Positions 24,336 to 36,420 are shown, counted from the stretch's first letter. The stretch: 64,000 nucleotides of DNA from Molossus alvarezi (GCA_037176705.1 CM073885.1:219430290-219494289), one strand, 5' to 3'. Notes: generated by a model from the sequence alone, not told the origin. Made by a program: numbers and translations.

Positions 24336-27168
24336 CATACCTTTGTGTTGTTTTTTTACTCTTTATGTGTGCAGTGTAAGTGTCTGCGTTTAGGTTAGTA
24401 CATCTCTTACAATGTGAAATAGGGAGAGCCAAGGTAATTCAGGCAAAATATTACAAATTCATGTTAGTTTTTTTTCTGGTGAAAACTACATTGCTACTTA
24501 ATACCTTGTTTATAATAGATTCAGAAGTTAGTCATAGTTATGAGACTTACTTTGGCTGAAGAAATCTGAGTAGAAGGACATGTGTCACTTCTGAATGGTG
24601 CTTTAAGAGCCAGTGTGCAGTTTGCCATATTCCTTTTCTTTGCCTTGGTGATCATAGACACACATGTTGAGATCAAAGTTCTTATTCTAGATCCTTGAGT
24701 GACTTTTATGAGCAGAGCTCCCCTTCTGACCTACATAGGATGTGTAGTGTGAGTGAGAAACAACTGTTAAATCTGTGTCTTAATACAATAAAGGTTTGTT
24801 ATTAAGGCTTAATCTAGCCCATCCTCAGACAGATCTGCTGAGTTACCAATACTGACAGATAGACCTGCCAAGACCTAGGGTAAGTTCATTCAACTTACTG
24901 TGAACAAGGGGTTCTGGGGATTATAAGATGGACAGGCTCCTTGTCCTCCAAGAATTCACATTCCAAACCTTCTTCTGTTTCTGACACGGGAGTAAATATT
25001 GAAGTGTTTTAGTCAAAGTAAAGGTATCTTAAATTTTAGGATGTTAGACAAGGGAAGGAAGGTTACAGTAAAATAGGAATTCTGAAAACTGTGTTTAAGG
25101 ATATCTAGTTGAAAAATTCTTTTAAGGTAAGGTATGATAGAGACCAAATTAATCTTGGAGAGAGTGAAATAACACACAGCTGTCAAGCTAAATGAATAGA
25201 GAAGATAATGGAAGCTTCTTTTGGAACAGATTGCTACCATTGACAGATCTCTAGGCTGAAAGCTCAGTGCCTGCAGATTTGTTTTCTCTACCACGGAGTC
25301 TATGTGAGCCTGTCGCTGGCCCCAAGGACCCTCTCTTTACAGAGACCTTGATGTCCAGCCTTTAGGAAGTTCTCCAAAAGTAGAATCACTCACCCCTTAA
25401 GTGGATCTTGAAGGAACCAAGTTTTAGAATACTGCCTTATAGAGACTCCTAAGATGGGGGAGTTACGACATTCACCAAGGGTCCTTGCATTTTACCATGT
25501 GACCTTGGACAAAATGCATCCTATCCTCATTGGTAAAATGGATATAAGAAACTAAATGTCATGAAATGGTTCTCACAAAACGGACTCCAAGACAAGGGCT
25601 TTAATGCAGGTAGCTTATTTGGAGATTATCCTGTGAAAGCAGAGTAGGGGACTAGGAAGAATAAAATTGGGGAAGAGAGAAGGCCAAGTCAAGGCTGCAT
25701 TATTGAGCTGGTCACCCCTGTAGACAACTGGGCCATAAACTGCCACAGACCCTTTGAGGAGCAGATACAATGTTTTCATTAAGAGAAGGAAAGGAGAGAA
25801 TTTATTTACAGGCTTCATCTCCCATGGGGGAACAGTTACCTCATGCGTGTTAATTCCTTTTCCTATCCATGTTTGTACATCAATCAGATTCACTAAGCAG
25901 GTTCCTGTAGGTATCTCATACAATAAGAGAGGAGAAATGGGGTGGTGGGGTGCAGGAAACAAACTCATGAAACCAAGGCAGTAGTGAGAGTAAGGAAATG
26001 CATTGAGAATTCATGTGAGGAAGCACAGAGGACTTCCACACAGTGTACCCCCATGTACCACTGAGATCTGTTTGGACCCACTGTTAAGTCCATTTAATCA
26101 CCACCTTCTAGGTCATGACAGGCTATAATCTCAACAAATGATAGAGGAGTGGTGGAACACGGTACAGTCCACTGCTGTAGCTGGTTCTGTGGCTAGGATT
26201 AATGTTTGTCATCTTTTCCATTAAGCATTTCAAATTTTACTCAGCTTTGCACCAACACATCAGTGCATATAGGTTGCTTCCTAAAGAAAGGGTGACCCAA
26301 CTCTTCACCCCAACAAAATTGTTATGCTTCTTGGGTCAAGGTTGCTGAAGTTGCCCACTCATCCCTGGGCATGGAAGAACAACGAGGTGCCCAGTGAATC
26401 CCTTGAGTTCCAGTTATGCTTCCTGTCTCCTATTGTGCAGCTACGACCCTCCCTTCTCACACCAATGTGATGAATTTTTACTTGTATGCCATCATTGTGA
26501 GCCCCAAATGACCACTTGCAGTGGGGCAGCCTACATCCAATGCCTGGGCAATGCATGGGTATGAAGGATCGGTTTTAGTCCACTTCAGTAACTCTGAAGG
26601 GCCAACCCATCTTCAGAGTTCCTCAAGGTGCCTTTGTTGAGGCTCCATTGTAGCCCACCTACCTCCATGATTCAGTTCTGATTCCTTTTACAGGGTTTGA
26701 TTCTGAGAGCACTCACTAATACATTTCCTGTATACTAATCTCCATTGTATGCATCCCGAGGCATACCACTTGCCACACCAAGTTTAAGGAGGATATTAGG
26801 ACTGCCTCCTAAACTCCTTGCCAAGACTTGAAATCTTGAATCACTAGAGAGTGCTACTGTGTCAATAAATTGTTCTTTTTGCAAGTTTATTCAGGTCTCG
26901 CTGGTCCAATACTTTCGAGATCCACTGCCACTTGTTTCTTCCATTCCTGGTCATAATGTTAGCCCAGGTCTTAGAATTCTTTGGATGTGAGAGCCATTTT
27001 CTCCTGGTGTAGGTTCTGTATTCCTCTGTTCAGGCTGTGCTGTGCTGTACCCTAGTTATTGATCTGGTGTCCTGAGTTTAAAGAGAGGAGGCATGGGTGG
27101 CTCTTGAGGACAAGCGTCATCTTTTGAAGCACCTGCTACAAGTAAGAACTTTGCAAATTACTCTAAGG
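24336..27168. other. Intergenic DNA, no gene recognised
   Basis: No known repeat or gene seen in 24400-25540. The stretch 25545-27090 has the look of an old interspersed repeat (for example GCAGGTAGCTTATTTGGAGA near 25606) but I cannot name it. The 117-residue open frame at 25615-25968 (- strand) has no recognisable domain and is probably chance. Confidence 0.5.
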
Positions 27169-27180
27169 GAGGTTTCTTTT
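27169..27180. repeat. L1-A target-site duplication, left copy
   Basis: GAGGTTTCTTTT, identical to 33001-33012, directly next to the poly(T) (poly(A) on the - strand) tail of L1-A. Confidence 0.9.
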
Positions 27181-27196
27181 TTTTTTTTTTCTTTAT

Positions 27197-27227
<31 letters not shown>

Positions 27228-27456
27228 TTGTTACAGATATTTTACCTTTTTACCCCATTGGCACCCCACCCTACCCCCCCTCGACCCCATCCCCGGCTTA
27301 GTTGTCCATGTCCATTGGTCATGCATACATGCATATAAGTTCTGTGGTTTATCTCTTCCCACCCCCCCACCCCCCATCCCCTCTTCTGAGGGATGTCAGT
27401 CTGTGCCCTACTTCCATGTGTCTGGGTCTACTGTATTCCTCAGGCTGTTATGTTCA

Positions 27457-30400
27457 TTATATTCCGTATATAAGTGAGATCATGTGGTATTTGTCTTTTT
27501 CTGCTTGGCTTCTTTCACTTAGGATAATACTTTCCAGGTCCCTCCATGTCGTCTCAAAGGATAAGAGATCTTTCTTTCTTACCGCTGCATAGTACTCCAT
27601 TGTGTATATGTACCACAGCTTTTTTATCCATTCGTCTACTGGTGGACACTTGGGCTGTTTCCAGATCTTAGCTATTGTAAATAGTGCTGCTATGAACATG
27701 GGGGTACATATATTCTTCCTGATTGGTGTTTCAGGCTTCTTAGGGTATATTCCCAGCAGTGGGATCACTGGGTCAAAAGGAAGTTCAATTTTTAATTTCT
27801 TGAGGTAGCACCATATTGTTTTCCATAGCGGCTGCACCAGTCTGCATTCCCACCAGCAGTGTATTAGAGTCCCCTTTTCTCCACACCCTCGCCAACACTT
27901 GTTGTTTGATGATTTGTTGATGGCGGCCATTCTGACAGGTGTGAGGTGATACCTCATTGTTGTTTTAATTTGCATCTCTCTGATGATTAGTGATGTTGAG
28001 CATTTCTTCATATGTCTTTTGGCCATTTGTATGTCCTGTTTGGAGAGGTGTCTATTCAGCTCCTCTGCCCATTTTTTAATTGGGTTCTTTGTCTTCCTTT
28101 TGTGGAGTTGTATGAGCACTCTATATATACTGGAAATTAACCCCTTATCTGATACATCATTGGCAATGATGTTCTCCCATATAGTGGGTTGCCTTTCCAT
28201 TTTGATGATTGTTTCTTTTGCTGTGCAGAAGCTTTTGAGTTTGATGTAGTCCCATGTGTTCATTTTCTCCTTTATTTCTGTTGCCTTAGGTGATGTATCA
28301 GTGAAAATTCTGCTCCGTATGATGTCTGAAATTTTGTTGCCTACATTTTCTTCTAGAATTTTTATGGATTCACGGGTCACATTTAAGTCTTTTATCCATT
28401 TTGAGTTTATTTTTGTGTATGGTGTAAGTTGATGGTCTAGTTTCATTTTTTTGCATGTAGCTGTCCAATTTTCCCAACACCATTTATTAAAGAGGCTGTC
28501 TTTACTCCACTGTATGCTCTTGCCACCTTTGTCAAATATTAATTGAGCGTATTGCCTTGGGTCCATTTCTGGGTTTTCAGTTCTGTTCCACTGGTCTATA
28601 TGCCTGTTCTTGTGCCAGTACCAGGCTGTTTTGGTTACAGTCGCTTTGTAGTATAACCTGAAATCTGGTATTGTGATCCCACCTACTTTGTTCTTCTTTT
28701 TCAAGATTGCTGTGGCTATTCGGGGTCTTTTTTGGTTCCATATGAATTTTTGAAGTATTTGTTCTAGTTCTATGAAATATGTCGTTGGTACTTTGATGGG
28801 GATTGCATTGAATCTATAGATTGCTTTGGGTAGTATGGACATTTTAATTATGTTAATTCTTCCAATCCATGAACAGGGTATGTGCTTCCACTTTTTTATA
28901 TCTTCCTCTATTTCTTTTTTCAATGACCTGTAGTTTTCTGCAAATAGGTCCTTTACTTCTTTGGTTAAGTTTATTCCTAGGTATCGTAATTTTTTTGGAG
29001 CGATGGTAAATGGGATTGTTTTTTCAGTTTCTCTTTCTGTGAGTTCATCATTGATGTACAAGAATGCCGTCGATTTTTTGCCAAATTCATTTATTAAGTC
29101 TAATATATTTTTGATGGAGTCTTTAGGGTTTTCTATGTACAATATCATGTCATCTGCAAATAATGACAGTTTCACTTCCTCCTTTCCAATTTGGATCCCT
29201 TTTATTTTTTTTTCATGTCTGATTGCTGTGGCTAAGACTTCCAGTACAATGTTAAATAAGAGTGGCGAAAGTGGACATCCCTGTCTTGTTCCTGTTCTTA
29301 ATGGAAATGTTTTTAGTTTCTGTCCATTGAGTATGATGTTGGCTGTAGGTCTTTCATATATGGCCTTTATTATGTCGAGATATGATCCCTCTATTCCCAC
29401 ATTGCTGAGCGTTTTTATCAGAAATGGATGCTGGATTTTGTCGAATGCTTTTTCAGCATCTATTGATATGATCATGTGGTTTTTATTCTTCATTTTGTTT
29501 ATGTGGTGTATCACATTTATTGATTTGCGAATATTGTACCAGCCTTGCATCCCTGGAATGAATCCCACTTGGTCATGGTGAATAATTTTTTTGATGTATT
29601 TCTGGATCCGATTTGCTAATATTTTGTTCAGGATTTTGGCGTCTATGTTCATCAGGGATATTGGCCTGTAGTTTTCTTTCTTCGTAGTGTCTTTTTCTGG
29701 TTTTGGAATTAGAATTATGCTGGCCTCATAGAACGTGTTTGGAAGTCTTCCTTCTTCTTGAATTTTTTGAAATAGTTTGAGGAGAATGGGTGTTAGTTCT
29801 TTTTGGAATGTTCGGTAAAACTCCCCCGTGAAACCATCTGGGCCTGGGCTTTTGTTTGCTGGAAGAGTCTTGATTACCTCTTCAATTTCCTTAGTTGTTA
29901 TTGGTCTGTTCAAGTTTTCTATCTCTTCCGGGAATAGTTTTGGGAGACTGTGTGTTTCTAGAAATTTGTCCATTTCGCTTAGATTGTCGAATTTGTTGCC
30001 ATATAGTTGTTCGTAGTAGTTGTTAACGATCTTTTGTATTTCCGTGGTGTTGGTTGTTACTTCTCCTCTTTCATTTCTAATTTTGTGTATTTGGGTTCTC
30101 TCTCTTTGTTTCTTGGTGAGTCTAGCTAAGGGTCCATCAATCTTGTTTATCTTTTCGAAAAACCAGCTCTTTGTTTCATTGATCCTTTGAATTGTTTTTT
30201 TGTTCTCTATGTCATTTATTTCTGCTCTGATCTTTACTATTTCCTTCCTTCTACTTGCTCTGGGGTTTTCTTTTTGTTTGCTTTCTAATTCTTTAAGTTG
30301 TGAGGTTAGACAGTCAATTAGAAATTTTTCTTGTTTTTTGAGGTAGGCCTGTAGTGCTATGAACTTCCCTCTCAGAACTGCTTTCGCTGCATCCCATAGA

Positions 30401-31254
30401 TTTTGTGTTGTTGTGTGTTCATTTTCATTGGTTTCCAGGAAGTTTTTAATTTCTTCCTTGATCTCCTCGGTGACCCCTTCATTGTTTAATAACATGCTAT
30501 TTAGCCTCCATGTGTTGAAATGTCTTTGCATGTTCTTGTTGCAATTGATTTCTAGTTTCATGCCACTGTGATCTGAGAAGATGCTTGATATGATTTCAAT
30601 CTTCTTGAACTTGCAGAGATTTAGTTTGTGTCCTATCATGTGGTCTATCTTTGAGAATGTCCCATGTGCACTTGAGAAGAATGTGTATTCTGTAGTTTTG
30701 GGGTGTAATTCTCTGTAGATATCTATTAAATCCATTTGGTCTAGTGCTTCATTTAGAGTCTCTGTTTCCTTGCTAATTTTTTGCCTAGAGGATCTATCTA
30801 GTGCTGTCAACGGGGTGTTGAAGTCCCCTGCTATGATTGTATTGTTGTCGATTTCTCCTTGGAAGTCCTCCAGAAGATTTTTAATATATTTTGGTGCTCC
30901 TATATTGGGTGCATATATGTTTATCAAGGTTATATCTTCCTGTTGGATAGATCCTTTCAATATTATGTAGTGGCCGTCTTTGTCTCTAGTTATGGTCTTC
31001 ATTTTGAAATCTATTTTATCAGATATGAGAATTGCTACCCCAGCTTTTTTTTGCTTTCCATTTGCTTGGAAAATTTTTTTCCATCCCTTCACTTTCAACC
31101 TATGTGAGTCTTTTGTTGAGAGGTGGGTCTCTTGTAAACAACATATAGATGAGTCATGCTTTCTTATCCAATCAGCTACTCTGTGTCTCTTTATGGGAGC
31201 ATTCAATCCATTTACGTTTAAGGTGATTATTGATATGTACTTATTTATTGCCAT
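27457..31254 (-). CDS. L1-A ORF2p, endonuclease/reverse transcriptase, 1265 aa, with a 9-residue RT deletion
   Basis: Encodes the L1 enzyme that nicks target DNA and copies L1 or SINE RNA by target-primed reverse transcription. The start is an ATG (MAINKYISI). The N-terminal APE-like endonuclease shows LNVNGLN (N13), LQETHL (E42), GDFNTPL (about 143-149), SKIDHMIG and SDHSGM. The reverse transcriptase spans roughly residues 450-780, with [35 protein letters not shown] and the catalytic FADD at 699-702. The C terminus has a CX3CX7HX4C motif in [19 protein letters not shown]. No internal stop is present. Compared with L1-B, residues between G725-K726 and K727-S728 are missing nine positions (27 bp, near 29073-29079), which removes the conserved GYKIN segment of RT motif D. 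The protein is probably impaired although the frame is open. Confidence 0.93.
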   Translation of the reverse strand: MAINKYISIITLNVNGLNAPIKRHRVADWIRKHDSSICCLQETHLSTKDSHRLKVKGWKKIFQANGKQKKAGVAILISDKIDFKMKTITRDKDGHYIILKGSIQQEDITLINIYAPNIGAPKYIKNLLEDFQGEIDNNTIIAGDFNTPLTALDRSSRQKISKETETLNEALDQMDLIDIYRELHPKTTEYTFFSSAHGTFSKIDHMIGHKLNLCKFKKIEIISSIFSDHSGMKLEINCNKNMQRHFNTWRLNSMLLNNEGVTEEIKEEIKNFLETNENEHTTTQNLWDAAKAVLRGKFIALQAYLKKQEKFLIDCLTSQLKELESKQKENPRASRRKEIVKIRAEINDIENKKTIQRINETKSWFFEKINKIDGPLARLTKKQRERTQIHKIRNERGEVTTNTTEIQKIVNNYYEQLYGNKFDNLSEMDKFLETHSLPKLFPEEIENLNRPITTKEIEEVIKTLPANKSPGPDGFTGEFYRTFQKELTPILLKLFQKIQEEGRLPNTFYEASIILIPKPEKDTTKKENYRPISLMNIDAKILNKILANRIQKYIKKIIHHDQVGFIPGMQGWYNIRKSINVIHHINKMKNKNHMIISIDAEKAFDKIQHPFLIKTLSNVGIEGSYLDIIKAIYERPTANIILNGQKLKTFPLRTGTRQGCPLSPLLFNIVLEVLATAIRHEKKIKGIQIGKEEVKLSLFADDMILYIENPKDSIKNILDLINEFGKKSTAFLYINDELTERETEKTIPFTIAPKKLRYLGINLTKEVKDLFAENYRSLKKEIEEDIKKWKHIPCSWIGRINIIKMSILPKAIYRFNAIPIKVPTTYFIELEQILQKFIWNQKRPRIATAILKKKNKVGGITIPDFRLYYKATVTKTAWYWHKNRHIDQWNRTENPEMDPRQYAQLIFDKGGKSIQWSKDSLFNKWCWENWTATCKKMKLDHQLTPYTKINSKWIKDLNVTRESIKILEENVGNKISDIIRSRIFTDTSPKATEIKEKMNTWDYIKLKSFCTAKETIIKMERQPTIWENIIANDVSDKGLISSIYRVLIQLHKRKTKNPIKKWAEELNRHLSKQDIQMAKRHMKKCSTSLIIREMQIKTTMRYHLTPVRMAAINKSSNNKCWRGCGEKGTLIHCWWECRLVQPLWKTIWCYLKKLKIELPFDPVIPLLGIYPKKPETPIRKNICTPMFIAALFTIAKIWKQPKCPPVDEWIKKLWYIYTMEYYAAVRKKDLLSFETTWRDLESIILSERSQAEKDKYHMISLIYGI

Positions 31255-31299
31255 TTTTGTTTAGTGTGGTTCTATTTTTCTTCCCACTTCTCCTGCTAA

Positions 31300-32181
31300 T
31301 TACAGCAGTCCTTTTAACATTTCTTGCAGTGCTGGTTTGGTGCTAATGTATTCCCTTAGCTTTTTTTTGTCTGGGAAGCTCTTTATTTGATCTTCTATTT
31401 TGAATGATAGCCTTGCTGGGTAGAGTAGTCTTGGATTCAGATTCTTGTTTTTCATGACTTTGATTACTTCATGCCATTCTCTTCTGGCCTGTAGTGTTTC
31501 TTGTGAGAAGTCAGCTGAGAGCCTTATGGGGTTCCCTTTGTAGGTAACCTGTTGCTTATCTCTTGCTGCTTTTAGGATTCTCTCTTTGTCTTTAATTTGT
31601 GGCATTTTAATTACTATGTGTCTTGGTGTGGGCCTGTTTGGGTTCTTCTTACTTGGGACTCTCTGTGCTTCTTGAACTTGAATGCCTTCTTCCTTCACCA
31701 AATTAGGGAAGTTTTCTCTCACTATTTTTTTGAATATATTCTCTATCCCTTGCTCCTTTTCTTCTTCTTCGGGGACTCCTATGATGCGAATATTATTACG
31801 TTTCCAGTTGTCCCATAGTTCTCTTAAGCTGTCTTCCTGTTTTTTAATAGTTTTTTCCTTTTGTTTTTCTGATTCGTTGATTTTTTCTACCCTGTCTTCT
31901 AATTCACTGATCCGGTCCTCAGCTTCCCCTACTCTGCTTTTTAAACCTTCCAATGTGTTTTTCATTTCGGATATGTCATTTTTTATCTCTTCTTGTTGGT
32001 TTTTAATTTCCATTTGGCTTATTTTCAGTGTCTCTATGTCCTTACTCATGCTGTTCAGCTTCCTCAAGATCATGGCTCTGAATTCTAGCTCTGTTAACAT
32101 GCCTAATTGCTCCACATTGATCTCATCTTCGGTGGAGGTGTCTTGCTCTTTCATTTGGCTTCTGTTTCTGTGTTTCACCAT
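31300..32181 (-). CDS. L1-A ORF1p, RNA-binding protein, 293 aa
   Basis: L1 nucleic-acid-binding chaperone that coats L1 RNA as a trimer. The chosen start is the ATG at 32181 (MVKHRNRSQMKEQ), which has A at -3 and G at +4; reading opens four codons earlier but from GTG. About residues 40-110 form a heptad-rich coiled coil with many E/K/I/L (GEAEDRISELEDRVEKI). The RRM-like domain starts near IRIIGVPEEEE, and the basic C-terminal domain holds QARREWHEVIKVM and LLYPARLSFKI. The frame is intact. ORF1 stop to ORF2 start is 45 bp. Human ORF1p is 338 residues; the shorter length reflects a shorter N terminus. Confidence 0.92.
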   Translation of the reverse strand: MVKHRNRSQMKEQDTSTEDEINVEQLGMLTELEFRAMILRKLNSMSKDIETLKISQMEIKNQQEEIKNDISEMKNTLEGLKSRVGEAEDRISELEDRVEKINESEKQKEKTIKKQEDSLRELWDNWKRNNIRIIGVPEEEEKEQGIENIFKKIVRENFPNLVKEEGIQVQEAQRVPSKKNPNRPTPRHIVIKMPQIKDKERILKAARDKQQVTYKGNPIRLSADFSQETLQARREWHEVIKVMKNKNLNPRLLYPARLSFKIEDQIKSFPDKKKLREYISTKPALQEMLKGLL

Positions 32182-33000
32182 TTTGGCTATCACTGTGGGC
32201 TTTGGAGCCTGTCAAGTTCTCCCTGTGGGTGTTGGTGTTCTGCTATTTGTGGCTCCCTCTCCTGTGTTTAGATGAGTGAGGGAAGACCCACGTTGAACAC
32301 CTCTGTCAAGTCTTACTTTCCTGGTTAAAGTTGCCAGTCCAGGAAAGGTACTGTTATCCTCTAGCTTTTTGCCTGGAGGCTTGCAGTCTAGGTTAATTGA
32401 TGAGTTTTGGGTTGTCAGTTGATTGAAAAACTCCCTCTGGTGCTCAGCCAAGGGGCTTTCACGAGGGTGGGGCAGATGCTGGTTGTTAGTGAGCCTCAAT
32501 TAGCACTTCAATGGCCCACAGGGTGGGGTTGGATCTCCGAGGGAGGGGCTGCTGCCTCTCCTCAGAGCCCTGGGAAGGAGCAATGTGGCCACAGTCCTGT
32601 GTGGCTGTACTCAGCCAAAGCTCTGAGCGCCCTCCAAACCCCGAGTGTCCCGACACAGTTCCAGTCCAGTCTGCCCTCCCTCTGCCGGAGCCCAAGGTGA
32701 GTGGCTGTGGCTGTTTCAGCCTCTGTCCCGGCTGCGCTGTGGAGCCGCCTGGGAGTGTGACCCGCGGGCGCCGCTCCCAGCTAAGGCCGCTGCCGAGCTG
32801 CCGACCGTGGGCTCCCAGCCCCCGTCTCGCGCCTTCGCAAGCCTACCGGGATGGAGTCCGTGTCCCTCGTTATATGGTCCTCGCAAGCTGCTTTTCTGTT
32901 GCTTTTTCCCGTCGATTTGTCTGTGTTATAGTTGTAATTCCAGTTTGGTTCTGGGAGACGGTCTGTGTAGCTCCGCTCACTCCGCCGCCATTTTTTTTCT
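32182..33000 (-). promoter_or_regulatory. L1-A 5' UTR with internal promoter
   Basis: GC-rich (especially 32500-32990) and CpG-containing, in contrast to its surroundings. It is homologous to 46879-47698 of L1-B. L1 5' UTRs carry an internal RNA polymerase II promoter (established). No protein-coding capacity is supported; the open frames on both strands here reflect base composition. Confidence 0.85.
32984..32994 (-). promoter_or_regulatory. YY1-like site at the L1-A 5' end
   Basis: The - strand reads AAAATGGCGGC about 7 bp from the element's first base, matching the YY1 core (AANATGGCGGC) that sets the start site in primate L1. L1-B has the same motif at 47684-47694. Confidence 0.65.
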
Positions 33001-33012
33001 GAGGTTTCTTTT
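33001..33012. repeat. L1-A target-site duplication, right copy
   Basis: GAGGTTTCTTTT, identical to 27169-27180. Confidence 0.9.
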
Positions 33013-34651
33013 CTTTAGCAAGGGAGAAGGCTCTGAGGGGTCCAGCTTCTCTGACTTTTCTACCAAATGTTCTCGTCCCAGGTTTTAGAGTCTCACTTTG
33101 AATTCACAACCTTAAAGACAGCCTCTATTTGTCGTGGCTCTGCCACTATTATACAAATACTGGGTCTGATCTTTAGCACTGTTTTTCCCATAGCTGCTGA
33201 AATAATGGTCATGACATACTACCCCGGATATTTCTGACTTTTGCATCGTGTTTTGAATTGTAGTTGGCTAATCTGAGACTGTCATTTTTCTCTTTTCATG
33301 GTGTCTAAAGTTAGTTTTGAGAACCAGACTACCGACAACCCTTGTAATTACTAATGTGCCATACTGTTTTAAGTGCTGCTGCCTCCCACATATGCTGAAG
33401 CTTACCTTCCACCTGTGCTTCATAGCCACCACCAATAAAAACACAGGGTCATCAACTAGCAATGGGAAGACCTGAGTCCAGAATCCTATCTAGAGCATTT
33501 GCTTTCTTGGGCTACTTCAGGTCATGATAGTGAGCCTATGTATCCCCAAAGAGCAGTGCCCCAGAGATCTTCCTTGCAGGTAGTTGGTTTTAGGATGTGA
33601 TTTCAAGAAATAAGAGTAGGGACTGGAAGTCAAACGGGAAAAGAGGACAAGACAATTCAGTGGTGAATTGTTGAGCTCTGTGGGCAACAGAGGCAGGAAC
33701 CATGTAAAACACCTGAGCATGTCCACCTGAGGTGTAGGAGAAAAGATTAAGCCAATGACTCTTAGACTGTCTTGGTCAACTTTTCCTGGATGTTAACTCA
33801 TACATACAGGCTTAGATTTTATCTTCAAATATAACATGGTGTGGGATCTTGAACTTCTATTTAATCAAATCAAGGCAATATACTTAAAATTACAACAGCA
33901 AACAAGAAAGTTCTTATTAAAATAAATGTAAGCATAGTCCTGTGTTTTCTAAGTGTGTTATGTATACTTGTATTTCTTCCTTATTTGTGGATCATGGAAA
34001 ATATGTAGCTTAATACAAAAACTAGAATGTACTGTTATAGGGTTTATTATGTGCCAGGCACTATTTATGCAGGGAGGGGCAAAAGTAGGTTCATAAAGAA
34101 AATAATTCAATAATAATACAAGAATAAACTTACACATACAACTGCAAACCTACTTTTGCCCCACTTTGTATACTTTATATACATTAACTCATTTAATATT
34201 AACAGCAATCCAATAAAATATGTACTGTAATTCTCTTAATTCTCCCGGTGAGGAAACTGAGGCCCAGAAAGGTTAGTAACCCATATCTGCGGGCTTGAGT
34301 TGGTGCCGGAACCAGGAAAGGACTCTGCAGCAGGCTAGTGCACAAGTGGCCTTTCCCAGTGGGTCATGGGGCCCAGCAGACTAATGGTATTAGAGGTCTA
34401 ACTGCTGTTATGTGGGAACAGGGAAGCATGTATTTGGCACCCAGGAGTACACTTGGGTGACTTTTGGTATTCCCTTGCCCATTTTACTATTACATTGACA
34501 AATGCAAGGATCATGGCCTGAAAAGGGCATTATGACTAGGTTCTAGGTTAACACACTAGATCAGTCATCAAGACCAGCAGAGGTACTAGTTGAGGATGAG
34601 AGAAAGCTGAGGAGGGAGGTGATGACTATCAATGGTAGCTCCAGAACAGGT
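33013..34651. other. Intergenic DNA with ancient repeats
   Basis: Continues the unnamed sequence interrupted by L1-A. An old repeat with GTGCCAGGCACTATTTATGC and ATTAACTCATTTAATATTAA and GAGGAAACTGAGGCCCAGAA lies at about 34040-34290 and is split by the mariner MITE. No gene is recognised. Confidence 0.55.
34066..34172. mobile_element. Mariner-type MITE
   Basis: About 107 bp with perfect 16-bp inverted repeats GGGGCAAAAGTAGGTT (34076-34091) and AACCTACTTTTGCCCC (34147-34162), extended outward imperfectly to TATGCA/TATACA, next to TA. Size and ends fit a non-autonomous Tc1/mariner element. Confidence 0.75.
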
Positions 34652-34668
34652 TCAACAGAAAAGGCTTT

Positions 34669-34912
34669 TTTTTATCTTCATACGAGGACATTTTTCCATT
34701 TTTTGTTCAGATAGAGTGGGGGGGAGAGAGAGGAAGAGAGAGAGAGAGAAACATCGACGTGAAAGGGACACATTGAATGGCTGCCTCCCACACAACCCAA
34801 CCAGGGCCGGGGACAAACTGCAACCGAGGTACGTGCCCTTAGCGGGAACCGAACCCGGGTCTCTCTGGACCGCAGGCCGACGCTCTAACCGCTGAGCCAA
34901 ACCGGCCAGGGC
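34669..34912 (-). mobile_element. Young VES SINE
   Basis: Near-consensus copy: GCCCTGGCCGGTTTGGCTCA head, CGGTTCCCGC B box, CT block, tail. Perfect 17-bp duplication TCAACAGAAAAGGCTTT at 34652-34668 and 34913-34929. Confidence 0.95.
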
Positions 34913-34929
34913 TCAACAGAAAAGGCTTT

Positions 34930-36194
34930 AATTCATCTCACTAACTTCTCTCTTTCAGTTTGGGGGTGTGGCGTTGATGGAGATGATTTCAGAATGTATT
35001 ATACAAAGCAAGTGACTAAGTGACTCTGGTACTACTCTGAGGGCCTCCTTCAGGACTGAAACACTCATGCTCTCCTCTACTGGGAGTGGGATCTCCACTA
35101 AAACCCTTCCCAGGCTGAGGAGGGACAGCTGCCTTGCTCAAGGCCATGCCCCTTTCTGGAGGGGACTCCTGTCTGCAACCAGTTACTGTGAATGTGGGGT
35201 TAGCTCCCACACATCAGTGTGTGACAGTTCTGAAGGGACAGGCCAACTCCAGAGCCCCCATGGGAATGGCTGAGGCCTTTGTTGTGACCCCATTGCTTTC
35301 TTCACTTTCCAAGTTTGATCCTGAGCACTCCAAAACTTTCCCAAAGGCCAGTCTTCATCTCAAAATGTGTTTCCTGGAGATCTGCCTGGTAGGTAATTAT
35401 ATTAGTACTCCCTATAGGATTTCTAATTATATTAGAAATCTTACTACAGAAAACTGTAGTACTTGGCATTTAAGATAAATTCCTATCTTATGATAAATTC
35501 CTTGTATGTATGAATATATATGCATATATTTCATAAGTATATATACTAAACACTTAAAGCTGTGCAAAGCATAGAAATAAACACATAGGCCTTAGTGAAA
35601 AGGTCAATGTATATCAAATGCAATTTATGGGGATGTGTGAACCTTTTCATGTAGATTCGGTTGAGACCTGTCTATAATAAAGGATTGCATTAGTTAGGAT
35701 TCCGTTGAAAAAAACAAAAACAAAACAGAAGTTACTCTGTTTCAGTCCAGATGACTGTAAGATGTAGAATGCATTAAATGAAGTCAAACAGTGGATAGTG
35801 AGGCAAACCAGAGATCAGCAACATCCTTCAGTCACAACAAGCTTAAAGCCACTGGAAATCAGGAGGACACTCGGTGGCCAGATCAAAGAAAGTGGGTTTA
35901 CCTCTGAGGAGCTAGAACCCTGGCAGGGTCTGCCTTTTGGGAGCTGGGATCAGAGAAGACCCAGAGTCTGCTGGAAAAAGAATACCATGGCTTTCTCTCC
36001 CCATCAAAAGTGATTGACGAAGAAGACTAGAGAATGTTGCTTCCTATGGTACATTCAGAATAAAGAAATGGTGAGGATTGCATGTGGGAGCAAGCAAGCA
36101 AATCATTAACACACGCTGCTGTTTTACTACTTAGCATCTGTTCACACCCTTCTAAACACTTTCTTTTTAAGCACTTAATTCGCATCATCTTTTT
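34930..36194. other. Intergenic DNA, nothing recognised
   Basis: About 1.2 kb without identifiable repeat or gene. A palindromic T/A-rich stretch at 35395-35450 (TTCTAATTATATTAGAAATC) and short unrelated open frames are the only features. Confidence 0.5.
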
Positions 36195-36420
36195 TTTTTT
36201 TAATCCTCAGTTGATGATATTCTTCCTTTTATCCTCAGATAGAGTGGGAGAGAGACATCAACATGAGAGAGACACATCAATTGGTTGCCTTCTACACAAC
36301 CCAGACCAGGACCAGGGGCAAAACCACAACCAAGGCATTTGCCCTTGACCGGAATGGAACCCGCGACTCTTTGGTCCACAGGCCAACACTCTAACCGCTG
36401 AGCTAAACTGGCCAGGGCCA
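36195..36420 (-). mobile_element. VES SINE
   Basis: Reverse strand GGCCCTGGCCAGTTTAGCTC head, B box, body and tail. Flanked by CATCTTTTT (36186-36194, 36421-36429). Confidence 0.88.

Larger units (their letters stand above)
27181..33000 (-). mobile_element. L1-A: full-length LINE-1, both ORFs open
   Basis: A 5.8-kb non-LTR retrotransposon on the - strand. In sense order: a GC-rich 5' UTR of about 820 bp (33000-32182) starting with a YY1-like ATGGCGGC, ORF1 (32181-31300), a 45-bp spacer, ORF2 (31254-27457), a 3' UTR with a G-rich tract and GTAACA, and a poly(A) tail interrupted by a few other bases. Perfect 12-bp duplications flank it. The length matches L1-B and reconstructed L1-F, so it is complete. 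The one internal defect seen is a 27-bp in-frame deletion in ORF2. Confidence 0.95.

Noticed and set aside
25615..25968. 117-residue open frame on the - strand
   Set aside because: No domain or recognisable family; probably chance in an old repeat.
28961..29581. 206-residue open frame on the + strand
   Set aside because: It is the antisense of L1-A ORF2; the + strand frames at 31682-32275, 43688-44191 and 47119-47742 are likewise shadows of L1.
32500..32990. GC-rich, CpG-containing block resembling a gene promoter
   Set aside because: It is the L1-A 5' UTR, homologous to 47200-47690 in L1-B.
34669..34912. A and B box promoter suggesting a tRNA gene
   Set aside because: It is the tRNA-derived head of a VES SINE, with the usual tail and target duplication; no true tRNA is seen in the window.
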